Under the pieces are notes generated by a model, which made no database searches, was not told the DNA's origin, and saw only the letters and a program-made list of their open reading frames with translations. Shown here piece by piece: positions 51,171 through 59,912 of a stretch of 64,000 bases of DNA. A program made the position numbers and the translations under genes. Source of the DNA: Erwinia billingiae Eb661. Lineage in GTDB: Bacteria; Pseudomonadota; Gammaproteobacteria; Enterobacterales; Enterobacteriaceae. The stretch spans positions 1,860,001 through 1,924,000 of the forward strand of contig NC_014306.1 in NCBI RefSeq assembly GCF_000196615.1. Direction: 5' to 3'. Numbering within the stretch: position 1 is the first letter of the stretch; the number at the start of each line of letters is the position of its first letter.

Positions 51171-51416
51171 TTAAAATTCTTCTGACACCAGCCACTGATC
51201 GGCTTCATCGAACATCTCTTCAATGATCCGCAGCATCACCGACTTGTCACTCTTACTGGCATCGGTTTTCACGCCATTAGCCTGCATCGGTTTTACCTTC
51301 ACTTCGGCAGCCGGGAAAACGCGTTGAATACGCTTCTCCAGCTCGTTCAGAATCAGTTCCTGCGCATTGGGCAATCCGGCAACGTTGCGCTTATCGTAAG
51401 TCAGTTCTACAAACAT
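51171..51416 (-). CDS. DinI/MsgA-family DNA-damage-inducible protein
   Basis: The 81-residue protein belongs to the DinI family: ELTYDKRNVAG at the N terminus and EEMFDEADQWLVSE at the acidic C-terminal helix, and it is closest to MsgA of Salmonella. DinI binds RecA filaments and tunes the SOS response. Genes of this type are often carried by prophages. A LexA box lies just upstream, so it should be induced together with cleavage of the repressor in the phage island. Confidence 0.88.
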   Translation of the reverse strand: MFVELTYDKRNVAGLPNAQELILNELEKRIQRVFPAAEVKVKPMQANGVKTDASKSDKSVMLRIIEEMFDEADQWLVSEEF

Positions 51417-51436
51417 GGGGTTATCCTGGTTATAAA

Positions 51437-51456
51437 TGCTGGATAAAAATACAGTT
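51437..51456 (-). promoter_or_regulatory. LexA box of the dinI/msgA-like gene
   Basis: The site has CTG at 51439-51441 and CAG at 51452-51454 with ten AT-rich bases between, the SOS-box layout CTG-N10-CAG. It lies 21 bases upstream of the start codon. Confidence 0.8.
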
Positions 51457-51621
51457 AATGTCCGCAACCTTCAATGAAAATTTGCCCTCCAGGAATAAAC
51501 TGAAAAATGGCCTCGCGCCGCCAATCTGTGAAGCAAACGGAATTCTCCGCAACATTCATCAAATTAACGAAAATCACCAGGCTACACTGCACAGTGTTGA
51601 ATCCAATGAAGGAAACCTAAA

Positions 51622-51846
51622 ATGAAAAAATTAGCTTGTGCACTGACCTTACTCGCTGGCGGATTGCTGCTGGCAGGCTGTTCCAGCGACCATGTTCTGC
51701 AGATGAAGGATGGCAGCACCGTGGTGGTCCAGGGGAAACCTGAAGTCGATAAAGCCACCGGCATGGTGATGTATACCGATGAAAATGGTAAGCAGCAGGC
51801 GGTGAATCAGGATCAGATCAAAGAGATGAACTCGCTGAATAATTAA
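51622..51846 (+). CDS. YgdI/YgdR-family small lipoprotein
   Basis: The 74-residue lipoprotein has a lipobox LLAGC (Cys at about residue 20) after a clear signal peptide, then a compact domain with LQMKDGSTVVVQGKPEVD and MYTDENGKQQAVN. This is the DUF903 pattern seen in E. coli YgdI and YgdR. Function is unknown. AAGGAAAC precedes the ATG. Confidence 0.85.
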   Translation: MKKLACALTLLAGGLLLAGCSSDHVLQMKDGSTVVVQGKPEVDKATGMVMYTDENGKQQAVNQDQIKEMNSLNN

Positions 51847-51957
51847 TCTCGGCCGGGGATTTAGTAACACTTAAGGCAAACGTGGGTAGCGTCCTGTGGT
51901 AGGCTTTCTGACATATAGTCAATGAAATCAGAGAGAATCGCCCGGAGACCGCTGCCC

Positions 51958-52362
51958 ATGTTCCGCACTATCGCCACTGGATGTTTGCTCGTCTGTGCCA
52001 CCTTTGCTGCACAGGCTAACAACGACACGCCGCCACTCAACACCGAATTTCAGATTACCTGCCCAGGCCGCCCCACGATGACCGTCACCCAGGCGCAATA
52101 TGGCCTGACCACCCTTATGTGGCCGGGCGATAATTTCCAGATTGCGGCGGGTAATCAGCGTTCCAAAACGGATAACGGGGTAAAGGTGTCGATCGTGCTG
52201 TTCCGCAATGGCGATCAGATGGTGGTGAACACCTCAGACGACGACACCTTCTTCTCCTACAGCGGCGTACAAAAGCTGGTGCCCTGTAGCCGCAGTAGCG
52301 AGCGTGAAAACAGCGCGGTCGATCTGCAACGTACCGATTCGTCCGGCAACGTTGCCTCCTGA
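51958..52362 (+). CDS. Secreted or periplasmic protein, unknown
   Basis: The 134-residue protein begins with a signal peptide (MFRTIATGCLLVCATFAAQA, cleavage after about residue 20), then NNDTPPLNTEFQITCPGRP and two further cysteines, so a disulfide is possible. An upstream ATG at 51922 would bury the signal peptide. I do not recognise the family. It converges closely on the MBL-fold gene. Confidence 0.65.
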   Translation: MFRTIATGCLLVCATFAAQANNDTPPLNTEFQITCPGRPTMTVTQAQYGLTTLMWPGDNFQIAAGNQRSKTDNGVKVSIVLFRNGDQMVVNTSDDDTFFSYSGVQKLVPCSRSSERENSAVDLQRTDSSGNVAS

Positions 52363-52369
52363 TCGCCGG

Positions 52370-53032
52370 CTAGTCAGGCAGCCGTTGGCGCAGATCCAGC
52401 GGCGAACTCTCCGCCTCATCCAGCAACGCCAGCCATTCGCGCATCGTCACTTCCTGCCACGACAAATGACCGGCGGTAGTGCCCATCAACACCACGTCGG
52501 GCCTCAGCGCCCGATAGAACTCAATCGACTTTTTCAAATCCGCTTCGTTGCTTTCCGGCACCAACACCGTCACCCAGCGATCGTGTGACATGGTGATGGT
52601 GTCGCCAACAAACAGATAGGTTTTGCCAAAGGGTGAGGCATACAGATAGCTGGTGCTGCCCGGCGTATGACCCGGCGTGGGAACCACGTGAAAGCTGCCA
52701 CAGTGCAGCTCAGCCTGATTGAAGGTGTCGTCAGCTTCGACATACGGGCTGATCGCGCCCAGCGCCTTATTATGACAATACAAGGCCGCGTTAAAGCGCG
52801 TTTGCAGTAAACGGGCACCCGGCCCGGCTTCATGGGAGTGGGTCAGATAATGGCGGATAATCCCGCCCAAATCTTCAATCGCCTGATGGTCGTTCAGATT
52901 CTCCACGCGGGAAATCAGTAAGTTTCCCCGCGTATGCTGCAGCAAAAATCCATGCATCATCAGTTCCGGCTCATGCTCACTGGCCGGAAACTCCGGGGTT
53001 GAAACCCAGAGATCCTCGTACAACTGCTTCAT
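52370..53032 (-). CDS. Metallo-beta-lactamase-fold protein with altered metal motif
   Basis: The 220-residue protein has the MBL-fold layout, with PTPGHTPGSTSYL (the third metal His) and FVGDTITMSHDRW. The first motif, normally HxHxDH, reads HSHEAGPG, so it lacks the DH pair. Metal binding may be reduced or altered. It is next to ldcA, 15 bases apart, and both run leftward, so they may be co-transcribed. Confidence 0.75.
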   Translation of the reverse strand: MKQLYEDLWVSTPEFPASEHEPELMMHGFLLQHTRGNLLISRVENLNDHQAIEDLGGIIRHYLTHSHEAGPGARLLQTRFNAALYCHNKALGAISPYVEADDTFNQAELHCGSFHVVPTPGHTPGSTSYLYASPFGKTYLFVGDTITMSHDRWVTVLVPESNEADLKKSIEFYRALRPDVVLMGTTAGHLSWQEVTMREWLALLDEAESSPLDLRQRLPD

Positions 53033-53047
53033 GGGCGCTCCGGATGG

Positions 53048-53968
53048 TTAACGAAGCGTAGGGTGCCCTGATAGCGTCAGCGTGCTGCTTGAACCCTTGA
53101 CCTGTAAATGTCCCTGCGCGCCTAACGGAAGCGTCACGGTATTCCAGTGATGGCCAAATTCAAGACCGGTAACCAGCGGTACGCCCGTTACCTGACGAAT
53201 CAGCGTCCAGACGCTGTCGAAGTCATAGCCATTGTCATAATCGGTGAGTGTCGCGCCGGTAAAGCTGCCGGTCACAATTGCCTTCTGTCGTGGCAGGATG
53301 CCGCTCTGTGCCAGCTGAAGAAGCATTCTCTCCACGCGGAAAGGGTGCTCATTCACATCCTCGATCACCAGAATGCCGTCTTCAATCTCCGGCAGCCAGG
53401 GTGTGCCCATCATCGAGGCAATCATCGCCAGATTACCGCCCCAGACGGTGCCCTGTACGTCGATATCCTGCGGCTGCGTTTCCCAGCTAAGGGTTAATTT
53501 AGGCGAAGTCAGCGCGCGCCAAAAGTGGTCAACGGTGAAATCAGATAAAACCTCAGCGCCAAAATTGCCGGTCAGCATCGGGCCACTGAAGGAAATGGCA
53601 CCCTGTTTCAGCAGCGGAAGCTGGATAGCGGTGAAGTCGCTGTGGCCACACAGCGCCACCGGCTGGTCTTTCAGGCGGGCAGCGACAGCGGCAAAATCAA
53701 TCTGCGGCAGCAGCCGGGTCGCGCCATAACCGCCACGCACCGCCAGCAGGATATCCGGCAGATCCTCCATCTGCGCCAGACCGTTTATATCCTGCAAACG
53801 TTCGGCATCATCCCCCGCAAAGCGCTGGTGACGGCGGGCTATCACCTCGGTATTCACCACGTGATGCCCTTGATCCTGCAGCCGTTTTACCGCCAGCTGC
53901 GCGGCCGGCTGATTATGGCAATAGCCAGAAGGAGCAATCAGATGAAAAGTGCGCGGAGTAACGGACAT
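53048..53968 (-). CDS. ldcA: L,D-carboxypeptidase (muramoyltetrapeptide) LdcA
   Basis: LdcA cuts the last D-Ala from tetrapeptides in cytoplasmic murein recycling. The 306-residue serine peptidase (S66 family) has the nucleophile region CGHSDFTAIQL, RGGYGATRLLPQIDF and the C-terminal VTGLEFGHHW. ATG at 53968 gives MSVTPRTFHLIAPSGY, like the E. coli protein. It is divergent from emtA, as in E. coli. Confidence 0.93.
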   Translation of the reverse strand: MSVTPRTFHLIAPSGYCHNQPAAQLAVKRLQDQGHHVVNTEVIARRHQRFAGDDAERLQDINGLAQMEDLPDILLAVRGGYGATRLLPQIDFAAVAARLKDQPVALCGHSDFTAIQLPLLKQGAISFSGPMLTGNFGAEVLSDFTVDHFWRALTSPKLTLSWETQPQDIDVQGTVWGGNLAMIASMMGTPWLPEIEDGILVIEDVNEHPFRVERMLLQLAQSGILPRQKAIVTGSFTGATLTDYDNGYDFDSVWTLIRQVTGVPLVTGLEFGHHWNTVTLPLGAQGHLQVKGSSSTLTLSGHPTLR

Positions 53969-54251
53969 AATGTTCACTTTAATCCTCGGTGCGGCGAAAG
54001 ATCGGCCGCATTTCAACGGCATTTTGCAGGCAGCGCGAAAAAAAAGTCGCCTTCAATCACAATCTGTGTGATTTTTATCCACTTCGAAAGGAATTTTTTT
54101 ACGCCACTGACGGTCCAATACCCCTGATGATGACGAAAAGCATACGTGAAGTCACCCGCAAGCGCGTCAAATTCAGAGTTTCGGTAATTTTCTTTTGTCC
54201 GGCGCACGCTATTGTAAGGCGCGAGGCTAAGGCTCAGAGGATGAAAACAGC

Positions 54252-54884
54252 GTGAGAAAAGTGAAAACGGTTGCGATACTGGGCGTGTTACTGCTGGCGG
54301 GATGTGCCAGTGAACCGCATAAACAAACAATAACTCAGCAGCAAACGCCGTTAACCCAGGCGCCGCCAGAAAAGGTGGCTCAGGCCTGGTCGATGTTCAC
54401 GGAGAGCGCAGCAAACAACTACGGGGTCGATCCAAAGCTGGTAGATGCCATTATTTCAGTCGAATCGGGCGGCAATCCAACGGTAGTCAGTAAGTCGAAT
54501 GCCATTGGATTGATGCAGATTAAAGCCTCAACAGCAGGCCGTGAGGTGTACCGGGTTCAGGGAAGAAGAGGGCAGCCAAGCAGTAAAGAGCTGCGCGATC
54601 CGGTGAGGAACATTGATATCGGTACGGCCTATCTGAAGATCCTACAGGACCAGTCGCTGGCCGGCATCCGCGATCCGAAAACCCTGCGTTACGCCACCAT
54701 CGTGTCGTATGCCAACGGTGCCGGTGCGTTGCTGAGAACCTTCTCACGCGATCGGGATCAGGCGATTGCAATGATTAACTCAATGTCGCCGGAAGAGTTT
54801 TACCAGCACGTGCAGAATAAGCATCCTGCCGCTCAGGCACCGCGTTATCTGTGGAAAGTGACCACCGCTTACCGCACCATCTAA
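54252..54884 (+). CDS. emtA: Membrane-bound endolytic transglycosylase EmtA (MltE)
   Basis: EmtA cuts murein glycan strands internally at the outer membrane. The 210-residue lipoprotein has a lipobox LLAGC (Cys at about residue 17) and the lytic transglycosylase SLT domain, with catalytic Glu in ISVESGGNP, SKSNAIGLMQIKAST and SYANGAGALLRTF. It starts at GTG, with AGAGGA upstream. The gene order ldcA-emtA-ycgR matches E. coli. Confidence 0.92.
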   Translation: MRKVKTVAILGVLLLAGCASEPHKQTITQQQTPLTQAPPEKVAQAWSMFTESAANNYGVDPKLVDAIISVESGGNPTVVSKSNAIGLMQIKASTAGREVYRVQGRRGQPSSKELRDPVRNIDIGTAYLKILQDQSLAGIRDPKTLRYATIVSYANGAGALLRTFSRDRDQAIAMINSMSPEEFYQHVQNKHPAAQAPRYLWKVTTAYRTI

Positions 54885-54937
54885 AGGGTCCGGCGTGCTG
54901 ACTGCCCGGCACGCCGCCTGTTCTTCAGGTCGGCAAT

Positions 54938-55675
54938 CTACTGGAAGCGAGTGGCTTTATCGCGCGCCAGGCGCTCAAGAGAAAAAATCACCTGCTGAAG
55001 CGAACGTTCTTCGCCCGCATTTAATGAACTGAAGCGGAAGCTCAGACGTGGGGTGACCACGGTTTCATTCTTATTGCCGACAATGCTGCGCTTACCGACG
55101 TTGATCAGATACGCATCCACTTCAAAACGGCCATATTCCCCCAGCTCAACGCGCAGCTTCTTAAACTGCTCGCCACCGTGCAGCCCTTCCGGGATCGGCG
55201 AATCGCCCAGTACGCCAATGCCGCCGAGTGACAAATCCTGCAGACGCATCCGGCCTTCGCCGCTGCCGTCGGGCCACTGCACGTAGCAATAAAATATCGG
55301 GTCAAGCGGGGCATTCACGCGGAAAAATTCCCGCCGTTGGATCATCCACAGAATATCTGGCAGGTCGGCACCAAAGGCGGGCAGGCCATCAAACTTATCG
55401 TCAGTCAGCGTGCCGAGAGCGAATTCGACCTTCGCCCCGTGCGTTTCCGCCGTCAGATGCAGGTCTTCGGCGTCCATCGCCAGCTGGTTTTCATGATCGT
55501 TACTGCCCAAATCGAGCACCATCCGATCCTTGTCGGCATCCAGCAATTTGGTAATAAACTGGCCACGCGCGTGAGAGACCAGGATTGGCGTCTGATTTTT
55601 CATCAGATTCTTCAATACCGCCAACACCGCCAACGGGCCGCGTTTCAGGTACTGTTCATTATCGTTATCTTTCAC
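54938..55675 (-). CDS. ycgR: Cyclic-di-GMP-binding flagellar brake YcgR
   Basis: YcgR slows the flagellar motor when c-di-GMP is high. The 245-residue protein has an N-terminal YcgR domain and a C-terminal PilZ domain with the c-di-GMP motif QRREFFR (RxxxR) and DLSLGGIG. I chose the GTG at 55675, with CGGAGTGG upstream, because it gives the E. coli length; frames upstream are not conserved. A sigma-28 promoter stands 54 bases before it. Confidence 0.92.
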   Translation of the reverse strand: MKDNDNEQYLKRGPLAVLAVLKNLMKNQTPILVSHARGQFITKLLDADKDRMVLDLGSNDHENQLAMDAEDLHLTAETHGAKVEFALGTLTDDKFDGLPAFGADLPDILWMIQRREFFRVNAPLDPIFYCYVQWPDGSGEGRMRLQDLSLGGIGVLGDSPIPEGLHGGEQFKKLRVELGEYGRFEVDAYLINVGKRSIVGNKNETVVTPRLSFRFSSLNAGEERSLQQVIFSLERLARDKATRFQ

Positions 55676-55728
55676 ATTCCACTCCGGTTGACTGCCAGAA
55701 AACACGCTTTGAGCGGTGATACGTCGAA

Positions 55729-55755
55729 GTATCGGCATCTCAGCGTGACGCTTTA
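55729..55755 (-). promoter_or_regulatory. Sigma-28 (FliA) promoter of ycgR
   Basis: Read on the reverse strand, TAAAGCGT and GCCGATAC are separated by exactly 11 bases, against the consensus TAAAGTTT-N11-GCCGATAA (about 13 of 16 match). E. coli ycgR is a class 3 flagellar gene under the same sigma factor. Confidence 0.75.
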
Positions 55756-55860
55756 GGGCTGAAACAAAAAAAACTGACAAAAAGTTTAGATTTAAATCAC
55801 AGAGTTAGAATCCTGTCCTATACTATTCCCGTCTAATCAGTAAGTAACAAGGAGCTGTAA

Positions 55861-56109
55861 ATGGGAATTTTATCTTGGATCATCTTTGGTCTGATCGCAG
55901 GGATTATCGCTAAGTGGATTATGCCAGGTAAAGACGGCGGCGGATTTATCATCACCGTGGTTCTCGGCATCATCGGTGCTGTGGTCGGCGGCTGGATCAG
56001 TACGCTGTTCGGCTTCGGCAGGGTAGACGGGTTTAACTTCGGCAGCTTTGTTGTCGCGGTGATCGGCGCGATTGTGGTGCTGTGGATTTACCGTAAAGTG
56101 AAAAGCTGA
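55861..56109 (+). CDS. GlsB/YeaQ/YmgE-family membrane protein
   Basis: The 82-residue protein has three hydrophobic segments with Gly-rich faces (ILSWIIFGLIAGIIAKWI, FIITVVLGIIGAVVGGWI and FVVAVIGAIVVLWIYRK). It belongs to the transglycosylase-associated family; members are stress-linked but no enzyme activity is known. AAGGAG precedes the ATG. E. coli ymgE lies in the same map area, so it may be the ortholog, but this is not certain. Confidence 0.85.
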   Translation: MGILSWIIFGLIAGIIAKWIMPGKDGGGFIITVVLGIIGAVVGGWISTLFGFGRVDGFNFGSFVVAVIGAIVVLWIYRKVKS

Positions 56110-56130
56110 CCAGCGATGGGCAGTAAAGGA

Positions 56131-56159
56131 AAGGGAGACGATATCGTCTCCCTTTTTTT
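56131..56159 (+). terminator. Terminator after the YmgE-like gene
   Basis: A perfect 10-bp stem AAGGGAGACG/CGTCTCCCTT with an ATAT loop ends in seven T. The next gene converges from the right. Confidence 0.9.
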
Positions 56160-56171
56160 ATGGCTGGCGGA

Positions 56172-58289
56172 TTAGAAATCGTAGCCGACGGTCGCCACCA
56201 CGGTGCGCTCTGCGCCCCAGTAGCAATAACCGGTGCCGTAACAGGCCGAGACGTAATCACGGTCAGTCACGTTATTGGCATTAACCTGCACAAACGCGCC
56301 TTTCAGGCTGCTGTTCCAGGCGCCAAGATCGGCACGCACAGAAGCATCAAACAGCGTGGTGGAGGGCAGACGGGTGGTGTTTTCGTTATCCGCCCACTGC
56401 TTGCCGATGTAACGCACACCGGCACCGACGCTGATACCCCAATCCAGCTGGTATTTCGCCCAGGCCGAGGCCATGGAGTTTGGCGTAACGTACGGCGTGT
56501 GGCCGTCGTTGCCATCCACAGAATCCTTAAAGCGCACGTGGTTCATGGTGTAGTTAGCAATGGTGCTCAGACGAGGCGTGATCTGGTTATGTGCTTCCAG
56601 TTCAAACCCTTGTGAATGCACCTTACCGGCAGGCTCATAATAGGAACCGACCACAACGCGGTTACCCACGTCTTTCTGCGTCAGATCGTACACCGCAACC
56701 GAGTAGAGATCGGACGTGCCGTTCGGCTGGTATTTCACCCCGGCTTCATACTGCTCGGAGGTGGTTGGCTTCAGCAGATTGCCATCTTCACCGGACAGTG
56801 ACTGCGGCGTAATGGCCTGGCTGTAGCTGGCGTACGGCGAAATGCCATTGTCGAACGCATACAACAGGGCAGCACGGCCACTGACGTGGTCGTCCTGACG
56901 ACGGTTTTTGGTGCTGGTGGAGTAATCATCCGTTTCCGACACGATGCGGTCATAACGGCCAGAGAGGTCGAGGTGCCATTTCTGCCAGGTCATTTCATCC
57001 TGCAGATAGACGCCGGTCTGGTAATAACGACGCTGCGAATCGGTAAAGTCATAGCTCAGACGATCGCCGACGGCCTGGCCGGTTAAGGCGTTCAGCTGAT
57101 TTGCATAGCCGCTGGCATCGCTCAGATCGTTCTTGTACTGGTGGTATTCCCCGCCGAGCACCACTTTGTGATCCACTTCGCCAGTGGCGAAATCGGCTTC
57201 CAGCTGGTTATCAATGGCGTACGCATCCAGCGAGGAGCGTGAACCGGAGTAGTAGCGGTTCAGCAGGTTCGGGTTAACGGCGTCCCAGCCAATCTGATAA
57301 ACCTGATCGAGGTCGACGTTGGAGTGGGAATAGCTGGCGTTAGAACGGAACGCCCAGGTGTCATTAAAGCGGTGAGCGAATTCGTAGCTGTAAATCTGCT
57401 CGTTACGCTTGAACTGATCCAGCGAGCTGTCGCCGTCGTAGAAACCGTTGCTCAGCTTGCGGCCGTTATGTTCGGTAATGCTGCCATCGCCCGGCACGGC
57501 ACCGTGATAGCCACCTGACGGGTCTTTCTGCAGATAGGCACGCAGCAACAGCGAGGTATCTTCATCCGGCTGCCACAGCACGGAAGGGGAGATGGCATAT
57601 TTTTCTTCCCGGGTGTGATCGTACTGGGTGTCACTGTTGCGGGTGATACCGGTCAGACGAAACGCCCACTGATCGTTGATCGCATTGGTGTAATCAAAGG
57701 CGGCGCTGTTGGTGGAATTGGTGCCGGTAGAGGCACGGAAGTGGCCTTCAGGCGTGAACTGTGGACGCTTGGAGGTTTCCATCACCAGTCCACCCGGCAC
57801 GGTCTGACCATACAGGGCAGAAGACGGGCCTTTGATCACATCGATACGGTCCAGGAACCAGGGATCGACCTGCAGGACGTTATAGCTGCCCGGATCGCTC
57901 ATCAGACGCAGGCCATCGAGGAAGATGTTATCAACATCCCCACCGTGGAAGCCGCGCAGAGAAACGGTGTCATAACGGGTTGCGGCACCGGCGAAGTTAG
58001 TAAAGGCACCGGCGGTATAGTTCAGCGCCTGGTTAACGTCCATCGCGCCCTGGTCTTCCATCTGCTGACGGGTAACCACGGAAACGGACTGGGCGGTGGT
58101 GATCAGCGGACGATCGGTTTTGGTTGCGCCTTTGCTGGTTTTAGCCGTGTAACCCTCTGTTGGCGTGGTCGCCGTTTCTGCGGGTTGCGCGGTAACGACC
58201 AGCGTCTCGGCCGCAAAGGTGAAAGCAGGTGTAGCCAGAGCGATGGAGCAAAGCAAAGCAGAACGCTTTAAAGAAAAAGCCATTCTCAT
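56172..58289 (-). CDS. TonB-dependent siderophore receptor, ferrioxamine (FoxA/FoxR) type
   Basis: The 705-residue outer-membrane receptor has a signal peptide ending at about residue 25 (TFAAE), a TonB box in ETLVVTA, a plug domain (to about residue 170) with LNYTAGAF and RGFHGGDVDNIFLDGL, and a 22-strand barrel ending GAERTVVATVGYDF. It is most like FoxA/FoxR ferrioxamine receptors of Yersinia and Erwinia, from memory. A Fur box precedes it, so it is induced by iron lack. The ATG at 58289 has AGGGAA upstream. Confidence 0.85.
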   Translation of the reverse strand: MRMAFSLKRSALLCSIALATPAFTFAAETLVVTAQPAETATTPTEGYTAKTSKGATKTDRPLITTAQSVSVVTRQQMEDQGAMDVNQALNYTAGAFTNFAGAATRYDTVSLRGFHGGDVDNIFLDGLRLMSDPGSYNVLQVDPWFLDRIDVIKGPSSALYGQTVPGGLVMETSKRPQFTPEGHFRASTGTNSTNSAAFDYTNAINDQWAFRLTGITRNSDTQYDHTREEKYAISPSVLWQPDEDTSLLLRAYLQKDPSGGYHGAVPGDGSITEHNGRKLSNGFYDGDSSLDQFKRNEQIYSYEFAHRFNDTWAFRSNASYSHSNVDLDQVYQIGWDAVNPNLLNRYYSGSRSSLDAYAIDNQLEADFATGEVDHKVVLGGEYHQYKNDLSDASGYANQLNALTGQAVGDRLSYDFTDSQRRYYQTGVYLQDEMTWQKWHLDLSGRYDRIVSETDDYSTSTKNRRQDDHVSGRAALLYAFDNGISPYASYSQAITPQSLSGEDGNLLKPTTSEQYEAGVKYQPNGTSDLYSVAVYDLTQKDVGNRVVVGSYYEPAGKVHSQGFELEAHNQITPRLSTIANYTMNHVRFKDSVDGNDGHTPYVTPNSMASAWAKYQLDWGISVGAGVRYIGKQWADNENTTRLPSTTLFDASVRADLGAWNSSLKGAFVQVNANNVTDRDYVSACYGTGYCYWGAERTVVATVGYDF

Positions 58290-58375
58290 TGTCAATTCCC
58301 TTACAAAATGCGAAGAAAGGTCCGCCGACGCTGTTACAGTGAAAGACGCGTCGTGACGGTAATGTAAAGATATAT

Positions 58376-58400
58376 GATAATCTCAATGAGAATTATTATC
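58376..58400 (-). promoter_or_regulatory. Fur box upstream of the siderophore receptor
   Basis: The 25-base AT-rich site begins GATAATCTCA and ends GAATTATTATC, close to an extended Fur consensus of GATAAT repeats, and is centred on the palindrome TCTCAATGAGA. It lies 87 bases upstream of the start codon. Confidence 0.8.
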
Positions 58401-58515
58401 TTTCCGTAACATACTTTCAAGCATTGAATTTGCTTATCTATTCACTTGCAAAAATAAGGGAATTATATCGCCGGCAGGAGAGGCCAGCGGAGCGCGCCGC
58501 TGGCTTGAGGTGAGT

Positions 58516-59793
58516 CTAAGGCTTGAGGTCGTGCAGATGATCGTCGCGGTTTAGCGTCAGCAGCGCCAGCGCACTGATCGCCCCGGTGATCATCACATAC
58601 CACGCTGGTATATAGATATTTCCGGTTTGTTTGATCAGTCCGGTGATAATCAGCCCGGCACAGCCGGAGAAAACGGCGTTAGAAAGTGAATAGGCCAGGC
58701 CCAGGCCGGTATAGCGAATGCGGGTAGGAAACATCTCGGCCAGCATCGCCGGACCGGGACCGGCAATCATCCCCACTACCGCACCGGCTATCAGAACGGC
58801 TAATCCTTTCAGCCAGAGCGCGGCGTCCGGTTGCTGCAACAGGGCCAGCAGTGGGTAGCTAAACAGGACCACCACCAGCATCGCCAGTAGCATAATACTG
58901 CGCCTTCCATAGCGATCGCTGAGCCTTCCCGCCGGTAAAATGGTTAACGCAAAACCGACGTTGCCCAATACGGTAGCCAGCAACGCCTGCTGAAAACTGG
59001 CATGCAGTGCGGTCTGTAGCCACGAGGGCATCACCACCAGGAAGGTGTAGCCCGCGGCTGACCAGCCCATCATTCTGCCGATACCCAGTACGATGGCTTT
59101 CACAACTGAAGACAGCGGCGCGGGTTCAAGCTTCTGCGCTTGGGCAAAGGTGGGCGGCTCTTCCAGCTGTGACCGCAGCCACAGCGCCACCAGCCCCATC
59201 GGTAACGCCAGCAGGAAGGGGATTCGCCATCCCCAGCCTTTCAGCTGTTCAGGCGTGAGCAGCGCCGACAGCAAGGCCACCAGACCGGCACCCGCCAGTA
59301 ACCCCAGCGCGACGGTGAAGGACTGCCACGCGCCGTAGCGTCCGCGTTTTCCCGCCGGGGCAAATTCGGTCATCAGCGCCACCGCGCCACCAAATTCCCC
59401 GCCGGCGAACAGCCCTTGCAGCATCCGCAGCAGGGTCAGAAGCAGCGGTGCCGCCACGCCGACGGTGGCATAAGTGGGCATCAGTCCAATCAGAAAGGTC
59501 GCCAGCGTCATCAGCAGCAGCACCGCAATCAGCGTCGGCTTGCGGCCGATGCGGTCGCCGATGCGGCCAAAAATCATCGCGCCAATCGGCCGACAAAAGA
59601 AGGCCAGCGCAAAGGCGGCGTAGGTGAGGATCAGGCTGGTCAGGTCGCTCTCACCTTCCAGATGGAAAAAGTTTCCGGCGATAACGGTCGCCAGAAAGCC
59701 ATACACCGCGAATTCATACCATTCAATAAAGTTGCCAACCGATCCGGCAATTAACATTTTTTTCTCAGGGAAGCGAGAGTCAGTGGTCTGCAT
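58516..59793 (-). CDS. MFS transporter, metabolite:H+ symporter (ShiA/KgtP-like)
   Basis: The 425-residue protein has twelve predicted membrane helices and the MFS signatures GRIGDRIGRKPTL (loop 2-3) and GRLSDRYGRRSIM (loop 8-9). It begins SVGNFIEWYEFAVYGFLATV, typical of the metabolite:H+ symporter family (shikimate, 2-oxoglutarate, citrate, proline/betaine). The substrate cannot be told. It is a single gene between the receptor and trehalase. Confidence 0.85.
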   Translation of the reverse strand: MQTTDSRFPEKKMLIAGSVGNFIEWYEFAVYGFLATVIAGNFFHLEGESDLTSLILTYAAFALAFFCRPIGAMIFGRIGDRIGRKPTLIAVLLLMTLATFLIGLMPTYATVGVAAPLLLTLLRMLQGLFAGGEFGGAVALMTEFAPAGKRGRYGAWQSFTVALGLLAGAGLVALLSALLTPEQLKGWGWRIPFLLALPMGLVALWLRSQLEEPPTFAQAQKLEPAPLSSVVKAIVLGIGRMMGWSAAGYTFLVVMPSWLQTALHASFQQALLATVLGNVGFALTILPAGRLSDRYGRRSIMLLAMLVVVLFSYPLLALLQQPDAALWLKGLAVLIAGAVVGMIAGPGPAMLAEMFPTRIRYTGLGLAYSLSNAVFSGCAGLIITGLIKQTGNIYIPAWYVMITGAISALALLTLNRDDHLHDLKP

Positions 59794-59870
59794 AAAGGGA
59801 GGTCCTGGTGAGGGGGTTAACGCAGAGTGCCTTTAATAGTCACGGAAGAACAATAGGATAGGGTTATCAC

Positions 59871-59899
59871 CGCGGCTGCCGGTTGGGCCGGCAGCCGCG
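59871..59899 (-). terminator. Strong hairpin after treA
   Basis: A perfect 12-bp stem CGCGGCTGCCGG/CCGGCAGCCGCG with a 5-base loop begins 14 bases after the treA stop. There is no U tract, so it may mostly protect the mRNA 3' end, or be a REP-like element. Confidence 0.5.
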
Positions 59900-59912
59900 A
59901 GGGTTGCAACGC

